A stretch of DNA of 9,159 nt from Ignavibacteria bacterium UBA961 (lineage in GTDB: Bacteria; Bacteroidota; Ignavibacteria; Kapaibacteriales; UBA961), in assembly GCA_002293005.1 (NCBI GenBank), contig DBCJ01000133.1, positions 1 to 9,159 of the forward strand. The letters are read 5' to 3'. The notes beneath the pieces are model-generated. The model was not told the DNA's origin and did no database searches. It saw nothing but the letters and a program-made list of their open reading frames with translations. Shown piece after piece: positions 1 to 6,986 of this stretch. Numbering within the stretch: the first letter of the stretch is position 1; each line of letters starts with the position of its first letter. A program made the translations under genes and the position numbers.

Positions 1-101
1 CACTCAATCGCCCTTTGTTTTTTTAGATGATTGCAACAATTTGAAAAGTCATTCGTTAAAGAGTCACCATTTTTCTGTAAATCAAGGATTGAGAAAAATT
101 T

Positions 102-1643
102 ATGTCAAAAAAACCAATCGTTTCTGCGGTATTGCTCATCGGTATTGGAATAGTTTTTGGAATTGCATTAGTATCAACATTTGATACCGGTGGCATAGGT
201 TCCGTTTTTGCGGCGAATAAAGAAATCGGCGCAAAGAATCCACCGATTACATTAAGTCCACAGGTTCAGGCAATCAATGATGCATTTACATCTGCAAGCA
301 AGACAGTAAACGCCACAGTTGTGAATATCAAAGTTATTACTGAATCTAAAGCAGTCAACAAAGATTTGCGCGATCTTTTCCGATTCTTCGGTGGTCCTGA
401 AGACGCACCAGGTGGTGGTGGCGAGGAAAGAGAAATGCCAAAACAAGAAGGAGCCGGATCCGGGGTGATTATCTCGACTGATGGTTATATCATCACGAAT
501 AATCATGTGGTTGATGAAGCCAAAGAAGATGGAATCACAGTCATTCTTTCTGATAAAAAAGAGTATAAAGCAAAACTTATTGGAAAAGATCCATTGACTG
601 ATCTTGCAGTTATCAAAGTTGAAGCAAATAATTTACCCGTTGCTCATATCGGCAATAGCGATGAAGTTGCAATTGGCGAAATGGTCATCGCGGTTGGAAA
701 TCCACTCGGACTCAATTCAACTGTCACTTCGGGAATTGTGAGTGCAATTGGTAGAGGCGCATTAGGACTCAATCGCGATAGATATGCGGTTGAAAATTTC
801 ATCCAAACTGATGCAGCCATCAATCCTGGTAATAGTGGTGGAGGTCTTTTTAACCTTCGTGGCAGCTTGATTGGGATCAATTCAGCGATTGCTACACGCA
901 CCGGTGGATATATGGGTTATGGATTTGCCATCCCATCAAATCTCATGAAAGCTGTGGCTTTGGACATTATCGAAGATGGTAAAGTGGATCGAGGATATAT
1001 TGGAATTTCTCTTCGACCTGTGGATGAAGTTTCTGCAAAATCACTCAAGTTGGACAAAGTAATTGGTGCATTGGTAGATGATATTATAAAAGATAGTCCG
1101 GCAGAGAAAGCAGGAATTGAACCCGGTGATGTCATTTTGGAATTGGATGGAAAACCCGTCAATTCTTCCAATGATCTTCAAAGTTTGGTTGCTCAAAGAA
1201 GAGCAGGCGATAAAGTCAATTTGAAAATCTGGAGAGATGGCAAGTCTATCACAAAATCAGTCACTCTCAAAAAAAGAGATGATGATAAAATGGCATCTAA
1301 TGATGAGGGAGTGACAGGTTCGGCAAATACAACAGAAGATAATAGTAATGGAACTGTTTCATTCAAAGATTTAGGTTTTACCATAAATCCATTGTCTGAA
1401 AAAAACAAAACTGATCTCGAAGTCGAGAAAGGTGTATTTGTTTCAAAAGTTGAGCCATATTCCGTGGCAGGCCAAAGAGGGCTTTCATCCGGTATTGCTA
1501 TAGTCAAAGCAGACAAACAAGAAATAACCAAAACAGGTCAGATCAAAAAACTATTGAAAGACCGCCAAGGCGAAGTTGTGATACTTCAAATCAAAACAAA
1601 AGATCGTTTTGGATTGGTATTCTTGGAGATTCCAAAGCAATAA
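102..1643 (+). CDS. htrA: Do/HtrA-family periplasmic serine endoprotease with two PDZ domains
   Basis: This is an envelope quality-control protease of the DegP/DegQ/HtrA family, which degrades or holds misfolded exported proteins. The 513 residues begin with a basic tip (MSKK) and a hydrophobic segment at about 6-24. This is either a membrane anchor or a signal peptide cut near SVFAA (34-38). The trypsin-like domain covers about 55-290. Its triad is visible: His135 in TNNHVV, Asp167 in DPLTDLAV, and Ser245 in NPGNSGGG. A Gly/Glu-rich stretch at about 97-118 sits where the regulatory LA loop of DegP lies, but it is short and has no cysteines. PDZ1 is about 297-390 (starts RGYIGI). After an acidic, Asn-rich linker, PDZ2 is about 420-511. 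Length and layout are normal for two-PDZ Do proteases. The start follows AAGGA at 84-88, 13 bases upstream, a loose spacing. Family assignment is near certain; whether it is the DegP or DegQ type is not decidable here. Confidence 0.96.
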   Translation: MSKKPIVSAVLLIGIGIVFGIALVSTFDTGGIGSVFAANKEIGAKNPPITLSPQVQAINDAFTSASKTVNATVVNIKVITESKAVNKDLRDLFRFFGGPEDAPGGGGEEREMPKQEGAGSGVIISTDGYIITNNHVVDEAKEDGITVILSDKKEYKAKLIGKDPLTDLAVIKVEANNLPVAHIGNSDEVAIGEMVIAVGNPLGLNSTVTSGIVSAIGRGALGLNRDRYAVENFIQTDAAINPGNSGGGLFNLRGSLIGINSAIATRTGGYMGYGFAIPSNLMKAVALDIIEDGKVDRGYIGISLRPVDEVSAKSLKLDKVIGALVDDIIKDSPAEKAGIEPGDVILELDGKPVNSSNDLQSLVAQRRAGDKVNLKIWRDGKSITKSVTLKKRDDDKMASNDEGVTGSANTTEDNSNGTVSFKDLGFTINPLSEKNKTDLEVEKGVFVSKVEPYSVAGQRGLSSGIAIVKADKQEITKTGQIKKLLKDRQGEVVILQIKTKDRFGLVFLEIPKQ

Positions 1644-1650
1644 AGCCATG

Positions 1651-1682
1651 TTTGGTCATCTCATGATCATTCTCTATATTTG
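1651..1682 (+). promoter_or_regulatory. Candidate promoter of rpoZ
   Basis: TTTG at 1651-1654 and TATATTTG at 1675-1682 are separated by 20 bases. This fits the Bacteroidota primary-sigma pattern (a -33 TTTG and a -7 TAnnTTTG). The same bases also read as TTGGTC, 17 bases, TATATT, an acceptable ordinary sigma-70 arrangement, so the sequence alone does not say which applies. Transcription would start a few bases after 1682, giving a leader of roughly 30 bases before the ATG at 1716. No terminator is visible between the htrA stop and this site, so htrA read-through is also possible. Confidence 0.6.
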
Positions 1683-1715
1683 CGGTCCTATTCATCGTTA
1701 CAAAGTGAGTTCAGA

Positions 1716-2012
1716 ATGAGCACTTATATCGTAAATCCCGTTGAAGTTCGCATGAAAGAATCTGCCAAAGGCAGTATTTATAAGTCCATCGTGGCCATGG
1801 GAATTCGTTCTCGTCAGATTAATGATCAAATCAAGATGCAATTGACTGCTCGCATGGAGAATGTTGAGACTGACACCGATGAAGCGGAAGGTCCAAACTA
1901 TGATAAATTGGCCATCAGCCGTGAGTTTGATGTTCTTCCCAAGCCGATTTTCATTGCAATGAAGGAAGTCATGGACGATCAATTGACTGTCCGCATGAAT
2001 GATGAAAAGTAA
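1716..2012 (+). CDS. rpoZ: DNA-directed RNA polymerase omega subunit
   Basis: Omega is the small accessory subunit that helps fold and hold the beta-prime subunit in RNA polymerase. The 98-residue protein carries the omega-like helix core: IYKSIVAMGIRSRQIND (about 21-37, matching the family pattern of a Tyr followed by a helix ending in an R-x-RQI motif). A later KLAISREF and KPIFIAMKEV (64-84) corresponds to the conserved region before the variable C-terminus. An acidic insert (ETDTDEAEG, 51-59) separates them. The reading frame extends upstream to a TTG at 1680, but that codon lies inside the promoter's TATATTTG box. The ATG at 1716 is therefore the better start, with a weak AAGTGAG at 1703-1709. 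The adjacency of rpoZ and coaBC is common in bacteria and supports the call. The protein is divergent, so the call rests on motif, size and neighbour together. Confidence 0.8.
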   Translation: MSTYIVNPVEVRMKESAKGSIYKSIVAMGIRSRQINDQIKMQLTARMENVETDTDEAEGPNYDKLAISREFDVLPKPIFIAMKEVMDDQLTVRMNDEK

Positions 2013-2034
2013 ACGTTCTCAATGAGTCATTTTG

Positions 2035-2070
2035 AGCCATCGCCTACGAATGTGGAACGATGGCTTTTTT
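2035..2070 (+). terminator. Intrinsic terminator after rpoZ
   Basis: AGCCATCG (2035-2042) pairs perfectly with CGATGGCT (2058-2065), with a 15-base loop and a run of six T (2065-2070). This is a textbook Rho-independent terminator for rpoZ. It ends only 13 bases before the likely coaBC start at 2084, and its 3' arm contains the ATG at 2060 that begins the longest possible coaBC reading frame. coaBC transcription must therefore come from partial read-through or from a promoter hidden in or beside this hairpin; none is obvious. Confidence 0.85.
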
Positions 2071-2083
2071 ATTCCTGATGCTT

Positions 2084-3370
2084 ATGGAATTGCAAGGTAA
2101 AAGAATCATACTTGGAGTAAGTGCCAGTATTGCTGCATATAAAGCACCAATGATTGTTCGTGAATTGATCAAACAAGGTGCGGAGGTGCGTGTAGTTATG
2201 ACACCATCTGCCGAGAAATTTGTTTCTCGCACTGTTCTCATGAATCTTTCCAAGAATCCTGTTCCGATGGACATGTTTGAGGATGATATTCAGGATGGCG
2301 GTTCATGGCATATACATCTTGCACATTGGTGTGATGTTATGCTGATTGCGCCATGCTCAGCAACAACTCTTGCTCGCCTTGCGATGGGGTTTTATGATAC
2401 AGCATTATCTATTATCGCTTGTGCTTTACCGAAAGACATTCCTTTACTCATTGCACCTGCAATGGATTCCGATATGTGGGAACATCCTGCAGTACAGAGA
2501 AATATTCAAACTTTGATACAAGATGGATCAATCATCATTCCACCTGCAATTGGAGAATTGGCAAGTGGAATATTTGGACCCGGCAGACTTCCTGATATTG
2601 ATGTACTGTTAGCGCATTGTTCTCATATACTCTCAGGCAGCGAAGTTTCAATCCAAAGAGCAGCAGCTCCATCAGAAATTGAAATTCATGAAGAGATTCC
2701 TCAGCGATTATCTCTGTACGGAAAACATGTATTGATCACTGCAGGACCCACTTTTGAGCGGATTGATGATGTGCGATTCATTGGAAATTTCTCCTCAGGC
2801 AAAATGGGTTTTGCATTGGCCAGACAATGTGCAAAGCAAGGTGCATTAGTGACATTGATTACCGGTCCGGTTTCTCTCAAAACACCTGAAGGTGCAATTC
2901 AGAGAATCGATGTGGAATCTGCACATGAGATGCATGATGCAGTCATGAAGCATCAATCAAAGCAAGACATCATCATCATGAGCGCAGCCATTGCAGATTT
3001 CACTCCTGATAAGAGACATGAAGGGAAAATCAAAAAAGGTGATTCTGATTCAATGTCTGTAATGCTCAAAAAAACGACAGATATTCTTTCGGAATTGGGT
3101 AAGATAAAATCACATAATCAAATTCTCATCGGATTTGCTCTTGAATCACACAATGCAATGGAATATGGAAAGAAGAAAATCGCGGAGAAAAACTGTGATT
3201 TGATGATTGTAAATCTTGCAAATAAGATAGATAGTGGATTCGGTGGTGATAATAATACCATTTCCATCATAGATCGTGTGGGTGGAATCAAAGAATTTCC
3301 CACCATGACAAAAGATGCATGCGCGGAAGCAATCATCGAGCAGGTTCTAATTTTCGGTGATCAATCATGA
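2084..3370 (+). CDS. coaBC: Bifunctional phosphopantothenoylcysteine decarboxylase / phosphopantothenate-cysteine ligase
   Basis: CoaBC (Dfp) makes 4'-phosphopantetheine for coenzyme A. The CoaB half joins phosphopantothenate to cysteine using CTP, and the CoaC half decarboxylates the product with FMN. From the ATG at 2084 it has 428 residues. The CoaC half (about 5-180) shows the flavin-binding GVSASIAAYK and catalytic His76 in HIHLAHWCD. The usual PAMN motif reads PAMD (Asp128), and the usual ACG clamp reads ASG (Ser161). The CoaB half (about 208-425) shows TAGPTFERID, VRFIGNFSSGKMG (Asn235), SAAIADF and KIKK (316-318 region), all intact. The frame opens at 2060, but that ATG lies in the rpoZ terminator stem; ATGs at 2078 or 2084 fit better, and 2084 (MELQGKRI) matches the usual family N-terminus. 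The stop overlaps the next start as ATGA, so the pair is probably translationally coupled. Confidence 0.95.
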   Translation: MELQGKRIILGVSASIAAYKAPMIVRELIKQGAEVRVVMTPSAEKFVSRTVLMNLSKNPVPMDMFEDDIQDGGSWHIHLAHWCDVMLIAPCSATTLARLAMGFYDTALSIIACALPKDIPLLIAPAMDSDMWEHPAVQRNIQTLIQDGSIIIPPAIGELASGIFGPGRLPDIDVLLAHCSHILSGSEVSIQRAAAPSEIEIHEEIPQRLSLYGKHVLITAGPTFERIDDVRFIGNFSSGKMGFALARQCAKQGALVTLITGPVSLKTPEGAIQRIDVESAHEMHDAVMKHQSKQDIIIMSAAIADFTPDKRHEGKIKKGDSDSMSVMLKKTTDILSELGKIKSHNQILIGFALESHNAMEYGKKKIAEKNCDLMIVNLANKIDSGFGGDNNTISIIDRVGGIKEFPTMTKDACAEAIIEQVLIFGDQS

Positions 3371-4056
3371 AATCACCGCATGAATTGATTTTAAGAAAGA
3401 AGGTGAAGGAGCTGGAAGCGCAAGTTTCTAAGTTGCAGTATTCCTTGCTCATTGTCGAAGAGAAGTGGCAAGAGTTTGCCGTCAGCATGGAATGTTTTAA
3501 AGCAGGAAATCCCATTGGAATGCTTAGACTCTATTATGCTCCGTCCAAAAAGACATTTCGATATGATTTCAGATCATTGAAAGATGTCGAATTACAGATA
3601 TTGCTCGATCAGAATTATACTCAATCAAACACAAAAAAACACAGAAATCATGAAGGTATCCACGCTTATGTCGATGGATCCTATATCGCCGGTAAAGTGG
3701 GATATGGTATTGCGATCATTCAAGATGACACCATGATTTTTGAGGATTTCGGATCAGTGAGTAATCCTGAATATTTGGAAGCTCGTCAAGTGGCTGGAGA
3801 ACTCATGGCTGTTGGGAAAGTTGTGCAATGGTGCAAACAACATGGTCATCAAGAAATTACCGTTCATTATGATTATGCCGGCATTCGTGAATGGGCAATT
3901 GGAGCCTGGAAGGCAAAACAAGTTTTGACACAACGCTATGCACATTTCATTCGCACATGTGGTCTTTCCATCTCATGGAATAAAATCGCGGCACATACCG
4001 GAGATCATTGGAATGAATATGTTGATAATCTAGCAAAGCAAGGCACCCGGCTTTAA
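3367..4056 (+). CDS. RNase HI-fold protein with an unassigned N-terminal domain
   Basis: The C-terminal part (about 97-229) is an RNase H domain, which cuts the RNA strand of RNA:DNA hybrids. All acidic catalytic positions are visible: Asp103 (AYVDGSY), Glu145 (QVAGELMAV), Asp169 (VHYDYAGI) and Asp220 (NEYVDNLAK). The helper His210 lies in AAHTGDHWNE. The His-to-last-Asp spacing of 10 equals that of E. coli RNase HI. It resembles the bacterial 'ribonuclease H family' proteins that carry the HYDY-GI-W-WKA block rather than E. coli RnhA itself. Residues 1-95 are extra: a likely coiled coil (about 8-36, Lys/Glu/Leu heptads), then a stretch with LRLYYAPSKKTFRYDF (53-68) that I do not recognise. 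It does not look like the Cys/Trp-containing caulimovirus-type domain found on some RNases H. The start overlaps the coaBC stop (ATGA), implying co-translation. An active nuclease is likely; its substrate preference is unknown. Confidence 0.85.
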   Translation: MKSPHELILRKKVKELEAQVSKLQYSLLIVEEKWQEFAVSMECFKAGNPIGMLRLYYAPSKKTFRYDFRSLKDVELQILLDQNYTQSNTKKHRNHEGIHAYVDGSYIAGKVGYGIAIIQDDTMIFEDFGSVSNPEYLEARQVAGELMAVGKVVQWCKQHGHQEITVHYDYAGIREWAIGAWKAKQVLTQRYAHFIRTCGLSISWNKIAAHTGDHWNEYVDNLAKQGTRL

Positions 4057-4062
4057 TCCCTT

Positions 4063-4093
4063 TAGACAAAGCCCAATCAAATTCGTATTTTCG
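4063..4093 (+). promoter_or_regulatory. Weak candidate promoter of the glycyl-tRNA synthetase gene
   Basis: TTTA at 4063-4066, 19 bases, then TATTTTCG at 4086-4093 resembles the Bacteroidota -33/-7 pattern with one mismatch in each box. It would give a leader of about 30 bases before the ATG at 4125, like the leader inferred for rpoZ. The 68-base gap after the RNase H gene contains no terminator hairpin that I can see, so read-through from coaBC is also possible. Confidence 0.35.
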
Positions 4094-4124
4094 TACTCAC
4101 ATTCACACTTACATTGATCGAATC

Positions 4125-5543
4125 ATGGCCACACCTTTGGATGCAATCTTATCATTAAGCAAGAGACGCGGTTTCGTATTTCAATCTTCAGAAATTTATG
4201 GCGGTTTGAATGGCTGTTGGGACTATGGTCCGCTCGGCGTTGAACTTCTACGCAATGTGAAAGAAGCTTGGTGGAAAGCCATGACTTTGCGTGATGACAT
4301 AGAAGGGTTGGATGCAGCAATTCTCATGCATCCTCGGACATGGGAAGCAAGTGGTCATGTTGGACAATTCACTGATCCGATGATTGACAATAAAGTGAGC
4401 AAGGCCAGACATCGTGCCGATACGCTCATCGAGGATTATATCGAAAAACTCAGAAAAAAGGGAAAGACAGATCAAGCAAATGCCGTGGAAGCCAGACTCA
4501 ATCAAGCAAGTGAGCCCGCACATTTTCACGCGATCATCATGGATGAACAGATCCCCGATCCTGTGAGTGGTACTACAGATTGGACAGATGTTCGTTATTT
4601 CAATTTGATGTTCAAGACTTTTGTCGGACCCGTTGAAGATGTGTCGAATACAGTCTATCTCAGACCCGAAACAGCCCAAGGCATATTTGTGAATTTCAAG
4701 AATGTATTGGATTCAACCAGACAAAAACCGCCTTTCGGGATTGCACAAATCGGTAAGGCATTCAGAAATGAAATTAACACCAAGAACTTCCTTTTCCGCA
4801 CCCGTGAATTTGAACAGATGGAAATGCAATTTTTCATCAAGCCAGGTTCGGAAAAAGAGTGGTTTGAATATTGGTTCGAACAGCGCTATCAGTGGTTTAT
4901 CGAGCATGGCATGAATCCATCATCATTGCGATCAAAACCACATGAAAAAATGGCGCATTATGCAAATGCAGCAACAGACATTGAATTCCTATTCCCATTT
5001 GGATGGGGAGAAATCGAAGGAATACATTCCAGAACTGATTTTGATTTGAAAAATCATCAGGAATTTTCCGGGAAGAAGCAGGAATATGTGGATACTGTAA
5101 CGAAAGATCGTTATGTACCCTATGTGATTGAAACTTCGGTCGGTGCCTCTCGCTCATTCATGGCATTCCTCTGCAATGCATTCAAGGAAGAGAAAATTGA
5201 GGGTGAAAATGGTGCGGTTGAAACAAGAACCGTCTTACATTTCCATCCGAAATTGGCACCGGTAAAAGCCGCGATATTTCCACTCACAAGCAAAGATGGA
5301 TTGCCCGAACTTGCTGAGCCATTGTATAAAGATTTGCAGAAAGAGTATAAAGTGCAATGGGATACTTCCGGCTCCATTGGCAAGCGATATCGCAGACAAG
5401 ATGAAATTGGAACACCATTTTGCATTACGATAGATAATGATTCACTGAATGATTCAGCTGCCACTATTCGCAATCGTGACACCATGCAACAGGAAAGAAT
5501 TCCGATTGATAATATAAAAGCCTTTTTGCGAGATTCACTCTAA
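4125..5543 (+). CDS. glyQS: Glycyl-tRNA synthetase, single-chain (alpha2) type
   Basis: This class II aminoacyl-tRNA synthetase charges tRNA-Gly with glycine in the cytoplasm. It is the one-polypeptide, homodimeric form (often also called glyS), not the two-gene glyQ/glyS alpha2beta2 form. The 472 residues start with the family-typical KRRGFVFQSSEIYGG and GCWDYGPLG (about 13-38, motif 1 region), followed by SGHVGQFTDPM (76-86). The insertion at about 90-150 lacks the CxxC seen in some relatives. YLRPETAQGIFVNF (178-191) precedes motif 2 with FRNE (213-216) and RTREFEQMEM (225-234). Motif 3 is GASRSF (340-345). The anticodon-binding domain covers about 370-472 (KLAPVKAAIFPL, then GSIGKRYRRQDEIGTPF). 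Length is normal and the gene appears intact. The ATG at 4125 fits the family start, with no clear Shine-Dalgarno sequence. It appears to be its own transcription unit, closed by the hairpin at 5555-5579. Confidence 0.97.
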   Translation: MATPLDAILSLSKRRGFVFQSSEIYGGLNGCWDYGPLGVELLRNVKEAWWKAMTLRDDIEGLDAAILMHPRTWEASGHVGQFTDPMIDNKVSKARHRADTLIEDYIEKLRKKGKTDQANAVEARLNQASEPAHFHAIIMDEQIPDPVSGTTDWTDVRYFNLMFKTFVGPVEDVSNTVYLRPETAQGIFVNFKNVLDSTRQKPPFGIAQIGKAFRNEINTKNFLFRTREFEQMEMQFFIKPGSEKEWFEYWFEQRYQWFIEHGMNPSSLRSKPHEKMAHYANAATDIEFLFPFGWGEIEGIHSRTDFDLKNHQEFSGKKQEYVDTVTKDRYVPYVIETSVGASRSFMAFLCNAFKEEKIEGENGAVETRTVLHFHPKLAPVKAAIFPLTSKDGLPELAEPLYKDLQKEYKVQWDTSGSIGKRYRRQDEIGTPFCITIDNDSLNDSAATIRNRDTMQQERIPIDNIKAFLRDSL

Positions 5544-5554
5544 GCTCATATGGT

Positions 5555-5579
5555 AAACCCGGGCAATGCGTCCGGGTTT
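5555..5579 (+). terminator. Probable terminator after glyQS
   Basis: AAACCCGG (5555-5562) pairs with CCGGGTTT (5572-5579), an 8-bp GC-rich stem with a 9-base loop, 11 bases after the stop codon. The bases that follow (GTCATTCATTC) are T-rich but not a real T run, so termination may be partial. Because the stem is self-complementary, it could act in both directions. Confidence 0.7.
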
Positions 5580-5597
5580 GTCATTCATTCTCATCAC

Positions 5598-5612
5598 AGC
5601 ATGATACATGCT
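5598..5612. promoter_or_regulatory. Palindrome upstream of der, possible operator
   Basis: AGCATG, ATA, CATGCT is a perfect inverted repeat with 6-base arms. It ends 11 bases before the TATCTTTG box at 5624 and covers the position expected for the -33/-35 element. A regulator bound here would block that promoter. Short arms like these occur by chance at appreciable rates, and no second copy is seen in the window, so this is only a candidate. Confidence 0.25.
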
Positions 5613-5631
5613 CTTGTATTTAGTATCTTTG
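5601..5631 (+). promoter_or_regulatory. Candidate promoter of der
   Basis: TATCTTTG at 5624-5631 is an exact match to the Bacteroidota -7 pattern TAnnTTTG and lies 22 bases before the der ATG. The upstream box is poor: ATG sits at the -33 position (5601-5603) instead of TTG. Read as a conventional promoter it is ATGATA, 17 bases, TATCTT. The position, between a terminator hairpin and a start codon, adds support. Confidence 0.5.
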
Positions 5632-5653
5632 CCCTATTCATATCGAGAAAAAC

Positions 5654-6976
5654 ATGCACAATTTGGTAGCCATAGTCGGAAGACCCAATGTTGGGAAATC
5701 AACACTCTTCAATCGCATCCTTGAAGAAAGAGATGCCATTGTAGATGCAACATCTGGTGTCACTCGCGATAGACATTATGGTCGCGGAGAATGGAGTGGC
5801 GTCGGATTCATCTTGATTGATACGGGTGGTATCGTTCCTGAAAGTGATGAACTCTTCGATAGAGCCATTCGAGAGCAAGCGCATCTAGCAATTGAAGAAG
5901 CACAGTCCATCATTTTTGTCTGTGATGGAAGAGATGGTCTTACACCTGTTGACAAAGAAATTGCGCTAACGCTCAGACAAAGCGGCAAGCATATCACATT
6001 GGCTGTCAATAAATGTGACAATTCCTTACAGGATGCACAGTTATTCGAATTCTTTTCACTTGGACTTGGAGAACCATTTGGTATCTCCGCATTGAATGGA
6101 AGAAGCACGGGCGATCTTCTGGATAATGTTGTGGAACCACTGAATAAAGATGAACATCTTGATGAAGACAGCAGATTGAAAATTGCATTGATCGGCAGAC
6201 CCAATGTTGGAAAATCGAGTATCACGAATGCACTTCTCGGAGTCGATCGCGCAATCGTATCAGATATTCCCGGCACAACGCGTGATGCCATCGATAGTGT
6301 TTTGAAATATTATGGCGAAGAGATTGTATTGATAGATACGGCAGGTCTTCGAAAGAGAAGTCATATCAAAGAAAATGTTGAAATGTATTCCATCATGCGA
6401 ACCGCTCGCGCAATCGAACGATGCGATGTGGCAGTTGTCGTGCTTGATGCAGAACGCGGACTCGAAGCACAAGATAAACGGATCATCAATGATGCTGTGG
6501 ATGCACGCAGAGGCGTGATCATTGCTGTCAATAAATGGGATGCGGTCGAGAAAGAAACAAATACTGCGGTTGAATTCACGAAGAAAGTTCATGAAGAATT
6601 GAAAACATTCGATTATCTACCGGTTGTGTTTGTTTCAGCTTTGACAAAACAGAGATTGTCCAAAGTGATTGATATGGCAAAGGAGATACAGGTCAGAAGA
6701 TCATCTCGTATTTCCACTTCAAAATTGAATGATATTCTTCATGAGGAAATCACGAAAACTCCGCCACCTTCTTATCGCGGACATGATTTGCGCATCAATT
6801 ATATCACGCAAACGAAAGTTGCTCCGCCTACATTTGCCTTCTTCTGTAATCATCCGCAAGAATTACCTGATTCTTACAAGAGATTCTTGGAAAGAACATT
6901 GCGCAAGCATATAGATCTGGAAGGTGTTCCCGTTTCATTTCTTTTCAGAAAAAAGAATAAATCTGACGAAGATTGA
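5654..6976 (+). CDS. der: Ribosome-assembly GTPase Der (EngA), double G domain
   Basis: Der is an essential GTPase that acts in late assembly of the 50S ribosomal subunit. The 440 residues show two complete G domains in tandem. The first has GRPNVGKS (9-16), DTGG (56-59), NKCD (119-122) and SAL (145-147). The second has GRPNVGKS (181-188), DTAG (228-231), NKWD (293-296) and SAL (328-330). The switch-region threonines lie in SGVTRDRHYG and IPGTTRDAI. The C-terminal KH-like RNA-binding domain covers about 350-436 (PPSYRGHDLRINYITQ, then GVPVSFLFRKK). All nucleotide-binding motifs are intact and the length is typical for Der. The acidic linker (about 162-175, KDEHLDEDS) between G domains is usual. 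The start at 5654 is fixed by family alignment (MHNLVAIVGRPN). A possible promoter lies just upstream, and the next gene begins 10 bases after the stop, so the two are likely co-transcribed. Confidence 0.98.
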   Translation: MHNLVAIVGRPNVGKSTLFNRILEERDAIVDATSGVTRDRHYGRGEWSGVGFILIDTGGIVPESDELFDRAIREQAHLAIEEAQSIIFVCDGRDGLTPVDKEIALTLRQSGKHITLAVNKCDNSLQDAQLFEFFSLGLGEPFGISALNGRSTGDLLDNVVEPLNKDEHLDEDSRLKIALIGRPNVGKSSITNALLGVDRAIVSDIPGTTRDAIDSVLKYYGEEIVLIDTAGLRKRSHIKENVEMYSIMRTARAIERCDVAVVVLDAERGLEAQDKRIINDAVDARRGVIIAVNKWDAVEKETNTAVEFTKKVHEELKTFDYLPVVFVSALTKQRLSKVIDMAKEIQVRRSSRISTSKLNDILHEEITKTPPPSYRGHDLRINYITQTKVAPPTFAFFCNHPQELPDSYKRFLERTLRKHIDLEGVPVSFLFRKKNKSDED

Positions 6977-6986
6977 TCATTGATAC

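Noticed and set aside
1..24. T-rich tract after CGCCC at the left edge, which could be the 3' half of a terminator for an upstream gene
   Set aside because: The matching 5' arm would lie outside the window, so a hairpin cannot be shown.
14..43. Possible htrA promoter: TTTG, 18 bases, ACAATTTG
   Set aside because: The key TA of the -7 box is missing (AC instead), and the region is so AT-rich that such a partial match is expected by chance.
1663..1670. ATGATCAT palindrome in the spacer of the rpoZ promoter
   Set aside because: Eight-base palindromes are expected dozens of times in 9 kb, and there is no second copy or extended symmetry here.
5678..6216. Near-identical 23-base segments (5678-5700 and 6194-6216) within der
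   Set aside because: Both encode the GRPNVGKS loop of the two G domains. The similarity is explained by the ancient domain duplication and codon preference, not by a mobile or recombinational repeat.
5776..6291. A 171-codon open frame on the minus strand inside der
   Set aside because: It lies wholly opposite a certain gene. Its product is Ser/Pro/Leu-rich with no recognisable motif, typical of the antisense of a conserved GTPase. Other minus-strand frames opposite htrA, glyQS and coaBC were rejected for the same reason.
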